64,000 nt of DNA. Source: Cenococcum geophilum 1.58 (Eukaryota; Ascomycota; Dothideomycetes; Gloniales; Gloniaceae). Position numbers and translations under genes: made by a program. Of this stretch, positions 34,190-45,955 are shown piece by piece. Position 1 is the stretch's first letter. Each line of letters starts with the position of its first letter. The notes under the pieces are model-generated. The model ran no database searches, had not been told where the DNA came from, and saw only the letters and a list, made by a program, of their open reading frames with translations. Where the stretch lies: assembly GCA_001692895.1 (NCBI GenBank), contig KV748224.1, forward strand, positions 496,001 to 560,000, in the 5' to 3' direction.

Positions 34190-36441
34190 CGTTGTTCTTA
34201 GCGACTTTTAAGGTCTTTTAAACTTCTTACTATGGCGTAATCTCTTTATTATATTTACTAAAGGCTTAAATAGAGGCATTCTATTTAAAAGCTTCTTAAT
34301 ATAGATCTTCTATTCTACTTTTAAGCATATATAGTAAGTCTTCTACCTTTTATCTATAATATACTACTAGGTACTACTATATCTTATCTATAGAGACCCA
34401 AGTATAATTACTTCTAGGCTTAGGGGCAGAGATTTTAAATAGAGAGTTTATAAGCTATTTAAGGAGCTTCTTATAGCTACTGTATTTTAGCCAGCTATTA
34501 ATAGAGGAGGAAGATAGCTTAGAGTAATTAGTAATAGTTATATCGAGGAGGAAGTAGAAGGAAGGCTTCTAGATATAGCGGTAGATCTTAAGCAAGTGTA
34601 ATAAGATCTGATTTAGTTAGTAGTATTAACACCTTTTATAAAGTAATTATATATATTAATAAACTCTGGTATAGATAGCTACTTCCTAGCTATGTTACCA
34701 AATACCCTATAAGTTTACTAGGTGCCGCTACAAGTAGTAGTAGGTTATTATCGCTCTTGTTTAATAAAGTTTAAATCTATAATATATAGCGTTATTAACC
34801 GCAGAGCCTTAGGGTTAAATTTAATTATAAACTATTGCTAATAGTACTTATAAAATAAGACCATATTGGCATCCTTCTAGGCGAACTCTATAACTATTCC
34901 ATCTTCTAAAAGCCTTCTATATAGTATTCCCTATTTAATCTAGCTTTAGTATAGGAGTTTGAGGTTAGCAAGCCGTTAGTTAATTTGCTTAATTGGTAAT
35001 ACATTTTAGCCCTTCTCTTAGCCCTTTTTCTTATTCAGCTCCTTACGCTTTATTTTAGTTATTTATACAGTTTCTATGTCTCTAATTCTAAGCTTCTAAC
35101 GCCGATAAAGTAGTTTAACAAAGGTAAAGAGGTTATCTAGCCAAACGGTATATATATTTGGCCAATAGAGATATTAGCCCGTCTTAGGATCTTTCTAAGT
35201 TAAAAAATCTATTACTACTACTTGTAATAAAGCCTTATAGGGGATACTACGGTGGACTTATTATTAAGTTAGGTATATAGGTAAACAGAAAGTTAAACAA
35301 TAATATAACTAGTAGAGAAGGTTACTTATTAGATTAACTCTAATAATATTCTAAGATTTACTATAAAGAAGAGAACTATCTAGGTAAGGACTATAGTCCT
35401 TTAAATACACAATATCACGCCTAAGAAATGTACGTTAGTACGTTAGTACGTTAGTATGTTACCTACATTCCTATATTCCCACGTTCTTATGTTTTAAACT
35501 TATAATATAACTACGTAACTTGGCTACCCCTTATCCTATAGCTCGACCGGTTCTAGCGCCTCCTTTACTATCTTAACTAACCTATTTATATCTCTTCTTA
35601 GTAGTGCTACTACTGCCGATATAAGGCCCGTAACACTACTTATATTTTTAAAAAGCCTTTCTTCTCTACCTAATACTTATCTAAATATACTAGGCCTTTA
35701 TTATTACCTTTTATATTAAATATCTAATTAAGAATATAGCCCTAGTTGCCTAATATCCAGATCTTAAAGCCTTTAGGTATTGGCTTAGTTGGTATATTAA
35801 TAATTTTAGGAAAGTGGCTAGTAAAGCGTTTACTTATCTTATTAACGGTAAGGTGTATCCTAGGCTTATAGTACCTTACTAAGGTAAGGCGGAGTTCCTT
35901 ACTAAGCTTATTAATCCTCTTAAATATATTCTAGAAGACTTCGTTAGGCTTAGTGCAGTAGAAATACCAGTTAATCTACCGCTAATAATTACCGTTTATA
36001 AAATTTTAAATAACGTACATGGTGCTATAATTAAAGTTTAGGCGCTAATAATCCTTAATACTGCTTTCTATGTGCAAGCTTATATAAATTAGCACCGCTA
36101 AATATATATAGCTCTTACCTTAATATAGGCCTCTATCCGCGTGAAAATTCCTTATCCTTTAGAGTTGGGTATAGTTCTATATTTTTATTTATATACTCTA
36201 TAAGCTAGTTAAGCAATTTGTCCGTTTAAAATAGCGTAAAAAGCTGCGCAGGATCCTTATTATCGACATTTTCTAGAAGCCTTAGCTAGCTATATTCGTT
36301 TTTATTAAATATCAGAAGAGGATTAAAAGGAGGCAGTAGTTCGGGCTTTAGGAACGGCTTTTTTAAGATCCGATTTTTAAAAATAGGATATTAAGTAGGC
36401 TGTATAAGGTATATATTATTAGGTATATAGTTACGCACCAT
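34190..36441 (-). pseudogene. PiggyBac-like DDE transposase, RIPped and interrupted
   Basis: Read on the minus strand from about 36441. The N-terminal 150 residues are hydrophilic. At 35821-35870 comes H-L-T-V-N-K-I-S-K-R-F, then I-P-T-K-P-I-P-K-G-F-K-I-W at about 35760-35810, which matches the core of piggyBac-type transposases (the first catalytic D seems changed to N). The reading continues beyond the solo LTR (35640 to 35222) into 35200-34190 with the same density of RIP stops. In living elements the protein excises and reinserts the transposon. Family assignment rests on these two blocks plus the CCCTT ends. Confidence 0.6.
35218..35640 (+). mobile_element. Solo LTR of family X with CTACT target duplication
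   Basis: The LTR is 35223-35635 (413 bp): starts TGTAATAAAGCC, ends GGCCCGTAACA, with CTACT at 35218-35222 and 35636-35640. Solo LTRs arise by recombination between the two LTRs of a full element. It lies within the transposase reading of the piggyBac-like element, so it is younger. A GTTAGTACGTTAGTACGTTAG short tandem repeat sits at about 35430-35456. Confidence 0.88.
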
Positions 36442-37550
36442 CTTAGTAGTGTATTTAATTGATAAAGTTATCTATTTATATCTTAACGCGAAAGAATAAA
36501 TGTTCTTAATCGCGTGCATAGGCTATATTTTATAGTACCCTATATATATAAGGGATAAAATAGGAACTAGGAGTATATAGGATATTATACCCCTATATTA
36601 CTACTAGCCTCCTATAAAGTAAAGTATATAGTTAACTACTACTAGCTTTAAGAACCTTACCTCTTAATTAAGCTCTAACCCCTAGTATACCTAGTAAGTA
36701 GGTAGAATTATATCCTAGCTAAAGAAATTACTATATAGCTTAAAAGAATAGATATATATATATATTAGTATACTAATAAACAAGACTACTTACTAAGGTA
36801 GTACGCCAGTAAGGTACGCTTAAAGAGTAAATAGGAGTTACCTAGGCGTAAGGAGTCTAATTTACTCTAAGACTTATATCGCGATAAGCGTAAATTAGGG
36901 TAAAGGCCTAGATAGGTAAATGGTTAACCCTTACTACTAGTTAAAGGCTAAATAGTTACCTAGTTTAACTTAGAAACCCTTATTTAAACGTATATAACTA
37001 CTATATATAGTAATAATAAGACTAATAATACTATATGGCGCCTAGCTCTAGGGTATAGAACTAAGCAGTAAACTACTAGTAAAAAGCTTTTTAGTACCGC
37101 TAGAGAAGCTATAAAATTAATGCCTATATAGAAGTATAGGGACCTATAAAAGGATATTATATACTATAATAAAACGTAAAGTAGTAGTATTATTACTAGA
37201 CGTATATATAGAGGCAACTACTATATAAAGAGTATTTATAGTATAAGGCCACCTAGTAAAAAAGGAGATACGCTAAATATTAAAGCATATATAAGGAGTA
37301 AGGGCCCCCTAAAAGGGCTTTACGCTTAAGCCTATAAGCTAAGAAGCCTTTTACTTATAAGTAGTAGATATATAGCTAGTAAGTATTTATATCCTAAATA
37401 TTATACTATACTATATAATACTCTTCTATAACTACTATATAGTAAAAGACTAGGTATTTACTAGAGTGGATATAAATAATATTACTTAAATACTTTTTAT
37501 AAGTAGGGACCTATATATTATAGTATAATAGCTTATAGGTTAAGAAGTTT

Positions 37551-38146
37551 TTTAGTAATTTAAGATAGTATATAAGAGGATACGTCTAAGCCTATTCTCT
37601 ATCGCGTTTTAGTTTCTATTATACTTTATCTAAAGCTTTTAGGTAATTAGGTCTGCTTATTATACTACCTATACTACCCCTATATATACCTACTTATCCT
37701 CTCTCTTTTCTTAATTATCCTTAATATCTTTTAGGGGATTTATAAGTTTCTACTATTTCTAGTTACTGCTCCATAGTTACTATAGTTAGGTCGCCCCCTA
37801 TTAGGTTTATTATAGTATTAGAGTTTTCTATATAGCGTCTACTCTTTAAGTCTACTATAACCCTTCTATATTGCCTGGACTTTTTAGCTATACTATATGT
37901 ATTAGTTTTAGGGTATAATATTCTATAAATTTAATTAGAGATAGTTTGTTTTTTATAAAATAATTAGTAAGCATATTTTCCTACTATAAAGGCTTTTTAG
38001 GTTCTATATCTAATTATATATAAGATATTAATATAAGGCTTTTTATAGTACATTTATATTACTAAAGTTTTATAATAATTTTTTTATATAAATAAGATAT
38101 ACATTTATAAGGGTACCCTATAGGTAAAAGACTAGTAGTAGTAGAT
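37551..38146. other. AT-rich RIPped stretch, no recognised content
   Basis: No frame, repeat or terminal structure could be linked to other elements. It may contain further LINE-4 sequence beyond recognition. Confidence 0.4.
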
Positions 38147-40810
38147 CTTTAATTAACGTCTAATACGGATCCTATCTAGGCCTACGTAGACTACTCCGTA
38201 TATAAGGGGAAAGTAATATTAACAGGAAAAACCCCTTACTATTAGGGGGGAGGAAAAACCTTATAAGCTACCTTAGTAGGATAAAAAACCCCGAATTGCC
38301 ATGCCTGCACGTAGTAGCGGCCCTATAGGCCTATAGCTACGTCCTCCTCCTTAGATGTTTTAAACTCTTTAGGAATTACTACTTCCTTCTCTAGCTTATT
38401 TGGAGCTAGGGTTTACTACGTCCTAGCTAGGCCTTGCTAATTAATTGCTGTACGCTTATAGTTGTGTCCCGTATCTTAACTACCCCCTATATACTATCTC
38501 TTATTAACCATTGCTATATACGCCTTGCCTCCCCCCCCCTAAGGCCTATTAAAGGCGTAAGGGGGATTCATCTATTCTACTATCCTAATACTAAAAGACG
38601 AAAGCGGGATGTGTGTGTATGTGTATTTAGGTATCTTTTACGCCTAAGCCCTAGTTACTAGGCCCTCTTTAAGGGCACTACTCCGTTAAGAGGAGACAAG
38701 GAAAACCGTACGGGGTTATCCAGCTACCTTTTAGTAGTATTATAGTAGTATAGTAAGTGACCGCATGCTCTATAGGCAATTGCCCTAGGGGTTAGGAGGG
38801 GCCGTATATTTGCTCGTTTGTTTACTTACGCTTATCTATTCGTTAATATAAGGTTATTAATGCTTTCTATTAGGGTTTTTAGGGATATTATTAAAAACTG
38901 CTTATCTATATTGGATTGTATAGGTGCCCTGGATAGAACAGTATAGTAGTAGTTGTCGTATTATAGAGGGCTAGTAGTAGTTTTTAAGATCTTACTATCC
39001 GAAATTTTTTTACTACCGCCCTTAACGCCTATAACCACCACTAGGTCCTATTCGCACGCTATATAACGTCTCTGCGTTAGCTTTAAACCTAAACTTTAAA
39101 GACTAGGTTTATAGCCATTACTACATATAGGTGCAGAGTCCGATTTTAACGGCTAGGTAAAAGACTATAAAGTATAATTATAGGCATAAAATAGATTATA
39201 GAGAAGATAAATTCTTAAGGAGATAAAGCCTTTAAGATTAAAAAGATTATATACTGTAAGTATATACCTTTAATATATAACTAATAACTATTTAAAATAT
39301 ATTAGAGGGTTGTCCTAAGGGTAACCTAGGGTAGCTATAATAATATCCCTTATATTATTAATATTTTATAGTATTTTAAAAGCTAATTACTCTTTAATTA
39401 ATACTTTAATACTATTTAATATATTTAGCCCTTCTTTATCCTCTACTTATATAGACTATACAATTTATTAAAAACTCTATTTAGAGCTCTTATAATATCT
39501 TATAGAGTAATAATATAAAAGCTATAAACTTTACAGCTATAGAAACAAAGTTCTTATAATATTAATTATGACTACTAACTCTAGCCAAGTACTTGTTTTT
39601 TTAAACTATTACCTTAGAAGAAATAAGTATTTTAGTTAAATTTATAGTAAAAACCAATTAAGTAAAAAGTACCACCTATTTCTTTATCTTTTTAGTTCTT
39701 TCTTTTATAGAGGCATTATAAAGCTTATCATTTTTCTATTATAATATCCTATGCCCTTTCTTAATAAATATATAGCTTATAAGCTATTTAATAAATATAT
39801 TAACTCGGCCGTCGAAATCGGACTCTGCACCTATACGTGGTGACGGCTACGAACCTAGTCTTTGAAGTTTAGATCTAGAGCCAACGCAGAGACGTCGCAC
39901 AGCGTGCGGACAGGACCTGGTGGTGGTTGTGGGCGTTAAGGGTGGTGGTGAAAAATTTTCGGATGGTGAGATCTTGAAAACCACTACTATTGGCCCTCTA
40001 TAATATGATAACTACTACACTGTTCTATCTAGGGCACCTATACAATCCAACATGGATAAGTAGTTTTCGATAACATCCCCAAAAACCCTAATAGAAAGTA
40101 TTGACGACCTTATATTAACGAATAGATAAGCGCGAATAAACGAACGAACGAGCAAATATACGGCCCCTCCTAACCCCTAGGGCGATCGCCCGCGGAGCAT
40201 GCGGTCACTCGCCGTACTGCCGTAATACTACTAAAGCGATAGCCGGATATAACCCCATATGGTTTTCCTTATCTCCTCTTAATGGAGTAGTGCCCCTAGA
40301 GAGGGCCTAGTGACTGGGGCCTAGGCACAAAAGATACCTAGGTACACATATCCCGCTTTCGGCTTTCAGTATTAAGATGGTAGAACGGATAAATCCCCCT
40401 TACGTCTTCGATAGGCCTTAGGGGGGGGGAGGTAAGGCGTATATGGCAATGGTTAATAAGAGATAGCATATAGGGGGTGGTTAAGATATAGGACACAACT
40501 ATATATAGCAATTAATTAGCAAGGCCTAGCTAGGACGTAGTGAACCCTAGCTCTAGATAAGCTAGAGAAGGAAGTAGTGGTTTTTAAGGAGTTTAAAATA
40601 TCCAAGGAGGAGGACGTAGCTATAGGCCCGTAGGGCCGCTGCTACGTATAGGCATGGCAAATTAGGGTTTTTCATCCTACTGAGGTGGCTTATAGGGTTT
40701 TTCCTTCCCCCCTAATAGCAAGGGTTTTTTTCCGTCAATATTACTTTTCCCTTATATATAGAGTAGTCTGCGTGGGCCTAGATAGGATCCGTATTAGACG
40801 TTAATCAAAG
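38147..40810. mobile_element. 2.7-kb inverted-repeat (foldback-like) element
   Basis: Two arms of about 1 kb (38147-39154 and 39806-40810) are reverse complements over their whole length around a 650-bp spacer. Examples: ACGTCTAATACGGATCC at 38156 against GGATCCGTATTAGACGT at 40786; GTGCAGAGTCCGATTT at 39131 against AAATCGGACTCTGCAC at 39815. The outer ends resemble the 3' end of the window's LINEs (GGATCC..TTAGACGTTAA), so each arm looks like a non-autonomous retroelement placed head to head. The right arm keeps more CpA/TpG than the left. No arm codes for a protein; the ORF at 38434-38661 is chance. GTAGAT..ATCTAC at the edges may be part of the repeat or of a target duplication. Confidence 0.75.
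39155..39805. other. Spacer between the inverted arms
   Basis: Very AT-rich, RIPped, with no recognisable frame or repeat. It could hold a degraded transposase or unrelated DNA trapped between two insertions. Confidence 0.5.
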
Positions 40811-41069
40811 AATCTACTAAATATATTAACTCTATTAAATAAAGTATTTAGGTAATAGATTATACAGCTAAGCTTAGGCCCCTAGAACTTAACTACTTTT
40901 TAAGATTATATAACTAGTCTAATTATTTTTATTTTTATTTTTATTATTTATTGCTTAATGTCTAATTTAGATCCCTATTAGGCCCATGCAGACTACTCCT
41001 TATTTATATATAGGGAGAAAACTCTATTTATCAAACCTCCGTAATCTACCTCTCTGCCTTTTAGGACTT

Positions 41070-42278
41070 GCCTACCTCTTTATCAGCGAAAAAACAGGCC
41101 GATTTAGGGTACGTGCCCTACAACACCAAAACACAATACAATACATTGATTTCTACATATAATTCAACGCTTAATAAGCTTAATACTACGTTATCTGCCC
41201 TTCTGCCCTTCTATAATTATGCAGCCGCTTAATATAGTACTTATATATATACTAAATCATTTTCTAATTAATTTCCTCCTTAAAAATATGCCTAAAGCGC
41301 TCTATGGCTATCTTCTTTAAATACCGCTCTATATAGAACTTTCTCTTAATAGGAGCAGCTAGAGATTCTATAATAGAAAAGTCTGGCAAATATACTAGTA
41401 GAGTAAAAAGCAGAAAGCCACGCTATACTGCCCACTTTTATATAGCTATAGCTTTATACCTAGAATCTCTATCTTAATATAATATAAGGCCTTGGAATTC
41501 TATATCCTCTTAAAGAATAGATAATATCTATAAGGTATAGTATGTGCTTAATATCTTCCTATTCTTATTACCTATATTATAAAGAATAAAGCGGTAGTAA
41601 TTAGGGCTAATAACTATAAAAACACTAAAGGATTTAAATGGATCGTTATTACTTCTTACCTTCCCCTTTTTATCCATTTTTATAACCTTCTTTCTATAAA
41701 TAGTTAATGGCTTATAGCGGTACTTTCTTCCTTACTTCTTCTTAATTCTCTTAGTAGTCTATAGCCTAAGACTAAAGTAGAATTTATTATCTAAATAGGC
41801 ATTAATGTCTACTACACCCTGCCTAATAAGGCCCCTTTTATAACCCCTAGAATTAGGGCCCTTTTAGTTATAAAGCGTACGGGCAGAATTTAATACTAGG
41901 ATTTGGGTTTATATATACTCTAGGATACTAGAGACAGTATATATAATACTCTTAAAAATGGGGATTCCTAGTGCCTAGCTATAGAGCTTTATAGCGTATA
42001 TAAGGCATCTAGATAGTATTTCTAGGTGCTTTTTATTCCCTTAATAAACAATATCTAGGGGAAGGGTAATTAGCCGGGTATGGGATTTGCGAGATATATA
42101 AACCTAAGAAATGCGCGCCATAAGGGCTTTAATTTGGTTTAAAAATGAGTTAAATTGCTTAAGAATTGGTGGAGTTGTAGTGGTTTGAAGATGGTGTTGT
42201 TTGTTTTGATTTCACGAGTATGGCGTTCTGGCCCGTGCCCTAAATCGGCCTGTTTTTTCGCAGACGAAGAGCCTACTT
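41070..42278 (-). mobile_element. DDE transposon (Tc1/mariner-like transposase) in LINE-3
   Basis: Insert of 1193 bp (41078-42270). The ends carry a near-perfect inverted repeat, with GCGAAAAAACAGGCCGATTT at 41084-41103 and its complement ending at 42262. The flanks GCCTACCT (41070-41077) and GCCTACTT (42271-42278) look like an 8-bp duplication with one transition, and the surrounding LINE homology resumes correctly. An 8-bp duplication is unusual for a Tc1/mariner-like protein, which normally duplicates TA, so either the ends or the family deserve checking. Apart from the inverted ends the element is RIPped. Confidence 0.7.
41190..42130 (-). pseudogene. DDE superfamily transposase, RIPped
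   Basis: Minus-strand translation shows a V-D-I-N-A-Y-L block near 41800-41830, a Lys/Arg-rich stretch with Y-R-K-K-V-I-K near 41690-41720, a D-R-D-S-R-Y-K-A block near 41445-41475 (position of the second catalytic Asp) and L-P-D-F-S-I-I-E-S-L at about 41360-41392 (family S-P-D-L-N-x-I-E, holding the third acidic residue). After this come I-K-R-K-F-Y and a C-terminal E-R-F-R-H-I-F helix. The spacing of about 25 residues between the last two blocks fits DDE endonucleases of the Tc1/mariner group. There are several stops. Confidence 0.65.
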
Positions 42279-42959
42279 AGCGACTATGGGTTACCGGTGG
42301 TGCTCTACTGCCTTACTTTTTGACCTTTTTGGGAACTATTGTTGCCGCAATAAGCCTACGGACGCGCTAGTATCGTGAACTTTATTTTACTACTGTAGAG
42401 TTATTAAGGGGCGCCTAGTGCTTACCCCTTTGCCTTCTATTATAATTTCCTTTACGACTTAGAACTAGTCTAGTATATTTTAGCTAATAAGCTACTGGGT
42501 AACTACCTTAAGACCTTTTTATATTAAGAGTAGTGTGTTATAGTTCTCTATACTAGCTGCTAAGAGTATTGCTTCTTAGTTGGTGTATAAGGGGCATAAT
42601 AGTATTATATATTTTAGTGTCTGTCTTAGCCATTTATATTTATATCTTAGGCTACTTACTAGAACACCTACCTAGTAGAGCTAATCTTTTAGTCTTATTA
42701 TTCCTGTTCTTAAGAGTGTTACTATTATATTTTCTACCTTTATTAGGCCTTTTTAGAGCCCTTAGGTATTTACTCTCTATAGCGTTAACTATACTATAGC
42801 TTAAGTTTCTTTTACCTAAGTCTACCTCTATACCTTTAACTCCCATACACCTCTCCAATATTAGTTTAGCTAGTATTATATTATAGTAGATAGTTCTCTA
42901 GCGTTCTTTTATACTCTACTTTAGCTCCTTTCTCTTTTTTACTATTATCTCTACTAGCC

Positions 42960-44734
42960 TTTTACGCGTCTCCATTTCTCCTTTATATAGGCATAGGCCC
43001 TAATATAACGCTATTATTCTTCTACTTTCTCTACCTATTTCTCTAATATATCTTCCCCGCTTTAGGGTTATTAGTTTATTCTCCTATAAGGCACCCTAGG
43101 GTCCCTCTATAGTTTATTTAGGCATATCTTAATATACTATGTAATATTTAAGCTGCGCTCCTTTTGCGCCCTTTATATTGCAGTGGCTTTAATATATAGT
43201 TATGGGGGGGGGGGTATTAGCTTCCTTCTTAAGCAGTGCTATAGCCGTTCGCTTATACCCGCTTATAATACTCTAAAGGTAGGCTATTTAGACCTTTTAG
43301 AGTAATTTAAGGAGTAATTTAGGGGGGCCTCTTTTAGTTTCTTCCATGGCCCAAATACTAGATTTATACGTTATGATTAGCTAGACAACTACTATATATA
43401 ATAGGTGTGACCTCTAAAAGCATGAACTCTATATAGAATTAGCGATCCTAGATAATGTAATATACTATACTTAGCCCTTACGGGCCGCTTATACCGCATA
43501 AGCGCTCTACTAGAGCTTACTATCTACCTATATTCCTAATACCCTTAGGCCCTAAACTAGTTAACCTCTAAAGCCTTAGATGTAAATTATATACTAGGGA
43601 TCTATAGATTGGTTGCGTTTTTTTTATAAAATAGATTAGCTAGTATTTCTCTAGTAAGAATTAGACTCTATATTATCTTTCCTATTTTATATAGGTATTA
43701 TAGGCTTTCTCTAGTGTTCTGTAATTCTTTGCGGCTATTAGCCCGTATATAATTAGGTTTATATTGTTAATAAAGCCTATCCCCTAGGTCGCCCCTTTCT
43801 TAAAGGAATTAAGTAGGTTACTTATAAAGAAAAAGAAGAGTATAGGCGAGAAGGGTAATTCTTATAGTATTCCTATTATAACTGCAATAGGGGGAGAGGG
43901 GCTCTAGTATTTGCTAAAGACTAGTAATATTTTTTTTCTAGTCTATAAACCCTTAAATAAATTATATAATCTATTTTAGGAAGCCCTTTACCCTAAGGAT
44001 ATGTAGGAGGTGCTTATATCGTACGTTATTATAGGCACCGCTAATATTTAGGCTACGCATTAATACTATAAAGTCCCTTTATATTGCCTATGCAGATTTA
44101 ATAGTAGTAGTAAGTAGTATAAGTGCTAATAGTATTAAGCGGTTCTTTCTTACCCTTATCCAGCTTTATAGTAGTAGGGCGTATTCCTTAGCTATATCTG
44201 CTATATAGTCCGCTATTACCCTTTTTAAGATCTTACTAAGGGTGTTTTCTAAGGCAATAGGGCGGTAGCTTTCTAGGATTAAGTAATCTACTTTACCTTC
44301 TTTTTATAGAATAACCGTTGTTATAGATCTACTAAGTTATAGATAGTAATCTATAATAAAGTATACTCTAGCTATATCTATAGGTTAAGGTACTATAAGT
44401 GGACTATAGGTCTTTAAGGCCTTATTTAAAATCCTATCTAGTCCTAGTGCTATATTATTTAAAAGGCGGCTAATAGTTCTAGCTATTTCCTCTATTATTA
44501 TATTACTGTTAACCTATAGGCGAGTTACTAGTATTTTACCTATAATGTTACTAAGGTCTACTAAAGCCGGTTAGGAGAAGAACCTTTTTATAAGGATCTT
44601 TGCCTTTTTATTATTATTAGTGGCCTATAATTCCCCTACTCTTTATAGAGGCGGTAGGTATAAGTTTTCTACTAAGCGCCCTACCTTTTTCTTTACCTAT
44701 TTTACTATAGCCTAAAGGCCCTTATTATGGGGGA
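42960..44734 (-). pseudogene. LINE-3 reverse transcriptase (and C-terminal domain)
   Basis: Minus-strand reading of the same ORF2 as LINE-1. From the 5' side: linker (about 44730-44500), thumb and palm motifs with S-Y-R-x-I-like and K-I-L-E-R-V-like blocks (about 44200-44290), then G-F-I-N-N-I-N-L-I-I-Y-G at 43751-43790. This last is the family G-F-x-D-D box with both aspartates changed to Asn. The C-terminal domain continues to about 42960. This copy keeps the box that LINE-1 has lost. Stops are of RIP type throughout. Confidence 0.72.
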
Positions 44735-45108
44735 GATAGTTAATATTACCGTAACCTATATAGCACTTCTAGTACGTAGCGCTAGTATTCCTCTAGATTT
44801 TTAGAGAAAATTAAAATATTATTAAGGTAGACTATATAGAAGACGTCTACTAGTCCTAATAAGGCCCGATTAATATAGCCCTAAAAGGTTACTAGTCTAT
44901 TAGTTAGCCTAAAAGGCAAAACTAAATACTTAAAGTGGTCGTAACGCGTGCGGAATGCCGTTTTTTACTTATTACCCCAACGGATACGAAGGCGGTAGTA
45001 CGCATTTATTAGGTCTAACTTAGTGAAGATCTTAGAACCTACTAAGCGGTCTAAGGTCTTACTAATTAATAGTAGTGCGAGACGATTCTTAATCGTTACC
45101 TTATTAAC
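44735..45108 (-). pseudogene. Gypsy-3 reverse transcriptase, C-terminal piece
   Basis: Minus strand from 45108: N-K-V-T-I-K-N, then L-D-R-L-V-G-S, K-I-F-T-K-L-D-L-I-N-A-Y-Y-R-L-R-I (canonical Gypsy RT palm start with catalytic Asp intact) at about 44980-45050, and Y-L-N-N-I-L-I-F-S at about 44795-44835 (Y-L-D-D with both Asp changed). Uninterrupted for 68 codons (44965-45171), so this is one of the least damaged coding pieces here. It stops at the LINE-3 border. Confidence 0.82.
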
Positions 45109-45203
45109 GTTAGGAAAAAATTTAGCAGCATTTCGCAGCATTTCGCAGTATTTAAAATAGACTATACGCATTAAGCAGCATCTAGGTAGCTATATATATA
45201 TAT

Positions 45204-45360
45204 TATCTATCTATCGCAGTCACGTAAGGGGATATTTAATTTTTGTATAATTAGGAGGCGTAGGGCTATAAGGTCGCTCTAGGGCTAGTTCTTAGCAGTT
45301 TTACTAGTTCCTAGCACTTAAATCTGCTAAGGATTTGCCCTAAAGCGGCCAGATGTCCCT
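45204..45360 (-). repeat. Split direct repeat B2
   Basis: 157 bp, homologous end to end with B1 at 45626-45782. It forms the 3' terminus of the element on the minus strand. Confidence 0.85.
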
Positions 45361-45516
45361 GACCGCAAGCCTATAGCTGCAAGACTATCTAACTATAGTA
45401 GTCGCATTAAGGCTGGCTCTTAGTGGTTTTGCTAGTTCCTAGCACCTACTAAAGAATTGCCTTAAAGCGCTATCTATATATAATACATACTAAGTATAAG
45501 GGATGGCGGGTAGGGA

Positions 45517-45628
45517 AAGCGAATTAGCCACGTAGTGACTGCGTTTAATATTCGCGAATATTATAGGAGGTCTCAGTATTGTGCGTTGCTGAGGTAGATA
45601 CTGCTAAGCAATATATAGACGCTAGTAT
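45517..45628 (-). repeat. Split direct repeat A2
   Basis: About 112 bp, homologous to A1 at 49920-50032. It abuts B1 with a 3-bp overlap (TAT). Confidence 0.85.
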
Positions 45629-45782
45629 CTATCTATCGCAGTTACGTAAGGGGATATCTAATTTTTATATAATTAGGAGGTATAGGGCTATAAGGTCGCT
45701 CTAGGGCTAGCTCCTAGTAGTTTTACTAGTTCCTAGCACTTAAATCTGCTAAGGATTTGCCCTAAAGCGGCTAGATATCCCT
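45626..45782 (-). repeat. Split direct repeat B1
   Basis: 157 bp, homologous to B2. It is followed at 45800-45955 by degenerate tandem units of about 19-20 bp built on CCGCATTCTGC/CCAAATTCTGC. Confidence 0.85.
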
Positions 45783-45799
45783 AAGCGAAGCTCCTACGC

Positions 45800-45955
45800 C
45801 TAATAAGACATTACCGCATTCTGCTATATTCTGCCATATTATTATATTCTGCCAAATTCTGCTACCTTATCGCATTCTGCCAAATTCTACTATATTATCG
45901 CATTCTGCCAAGTTCTGCTATATTGTCGTATTCTGCTATATTCTGCTAACCCTAA
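45800..45955. repeat. Tandem 19-20-bp units in the Ngaro-like 3' region
   Basis: Seven or eight degenerate units around GCATTCTGCCAAATTCTGC. Related units occur at 31800-31850. A GGATTTTCCATGCCCGG block at about 45972 is also found inverted in Copia-1 near 4606-4630, a short homology that I cannot explain. Confidence 0.6.

Larger units (their letters stand above)
33950..36554 (-). mobile_element. PiggyBac-like DNA transposon with CCCTT-type inverted ends
   Basis: The left end CCCTTATATAGATAGATACG and the complement of the right end CCCTTATATATATAGGGTAC are inverted repeats, followed by CTATAAAATATAGCCT in both arms. The CCCTT start is typical of piggyBac ends. The insertion splits LINE-4: the 5' UTR match to LINE-2 resumes exactly after 36554. 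The duplicated target appears to be AT (GC in LINE-2), not the TTAA expected of the family. A family-X solo LTR with its target duplication interrupts it; without that the element is about 2.19 kb. Confidence 0.65.
33409..37550 (+). mobile_element. LINE-4: 5' UTR and ORF1 of the Tad-like LINE, interrupted
   Basis: Begins with CTCTTTTTATAAGAACTT, the same 5' end as LINE-2 on the opposite strand. The 5' UTR runs to 33949, is interrupted by the piggyBac-like element, and resumes at 36555 with the ORF1 region up to about 37550. The match to LINE-2 is clear (for example CTCTAACCCCTAGT at about 36673 and AATAGGAGTTACCTAGG at about 36830) but mostly RIPped here. The endonuclease and RT parts are missing, so this copy is 3'-truncated or cut by later events. 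Confidence 0.7.
40944..44734 (-). mobile_element. LINE-3: 5'-truncated Tad-like LINE, interrupted by a DDE transposon
   Basis: Minus-strand LINE with a tail of ATTTTT-type and ATTATT units at its 3' end (about 40920-40948) and the same 3' UTR as LINE-1 and LINE-2. It runs 40944-41077 and 42271-44734. It is truncated in the linker between endonuclease and RT at about 44734, after which Gypsy-3 RT begins. It retains the whole RT. The ORFs 42569-42799 and 42652-42858 are 3' UTR homologous to 25947-26213 and 15680-15889. No convincing target duplication was found; 40811-40943, to its left, is unassigned. Confidence 0.8.
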
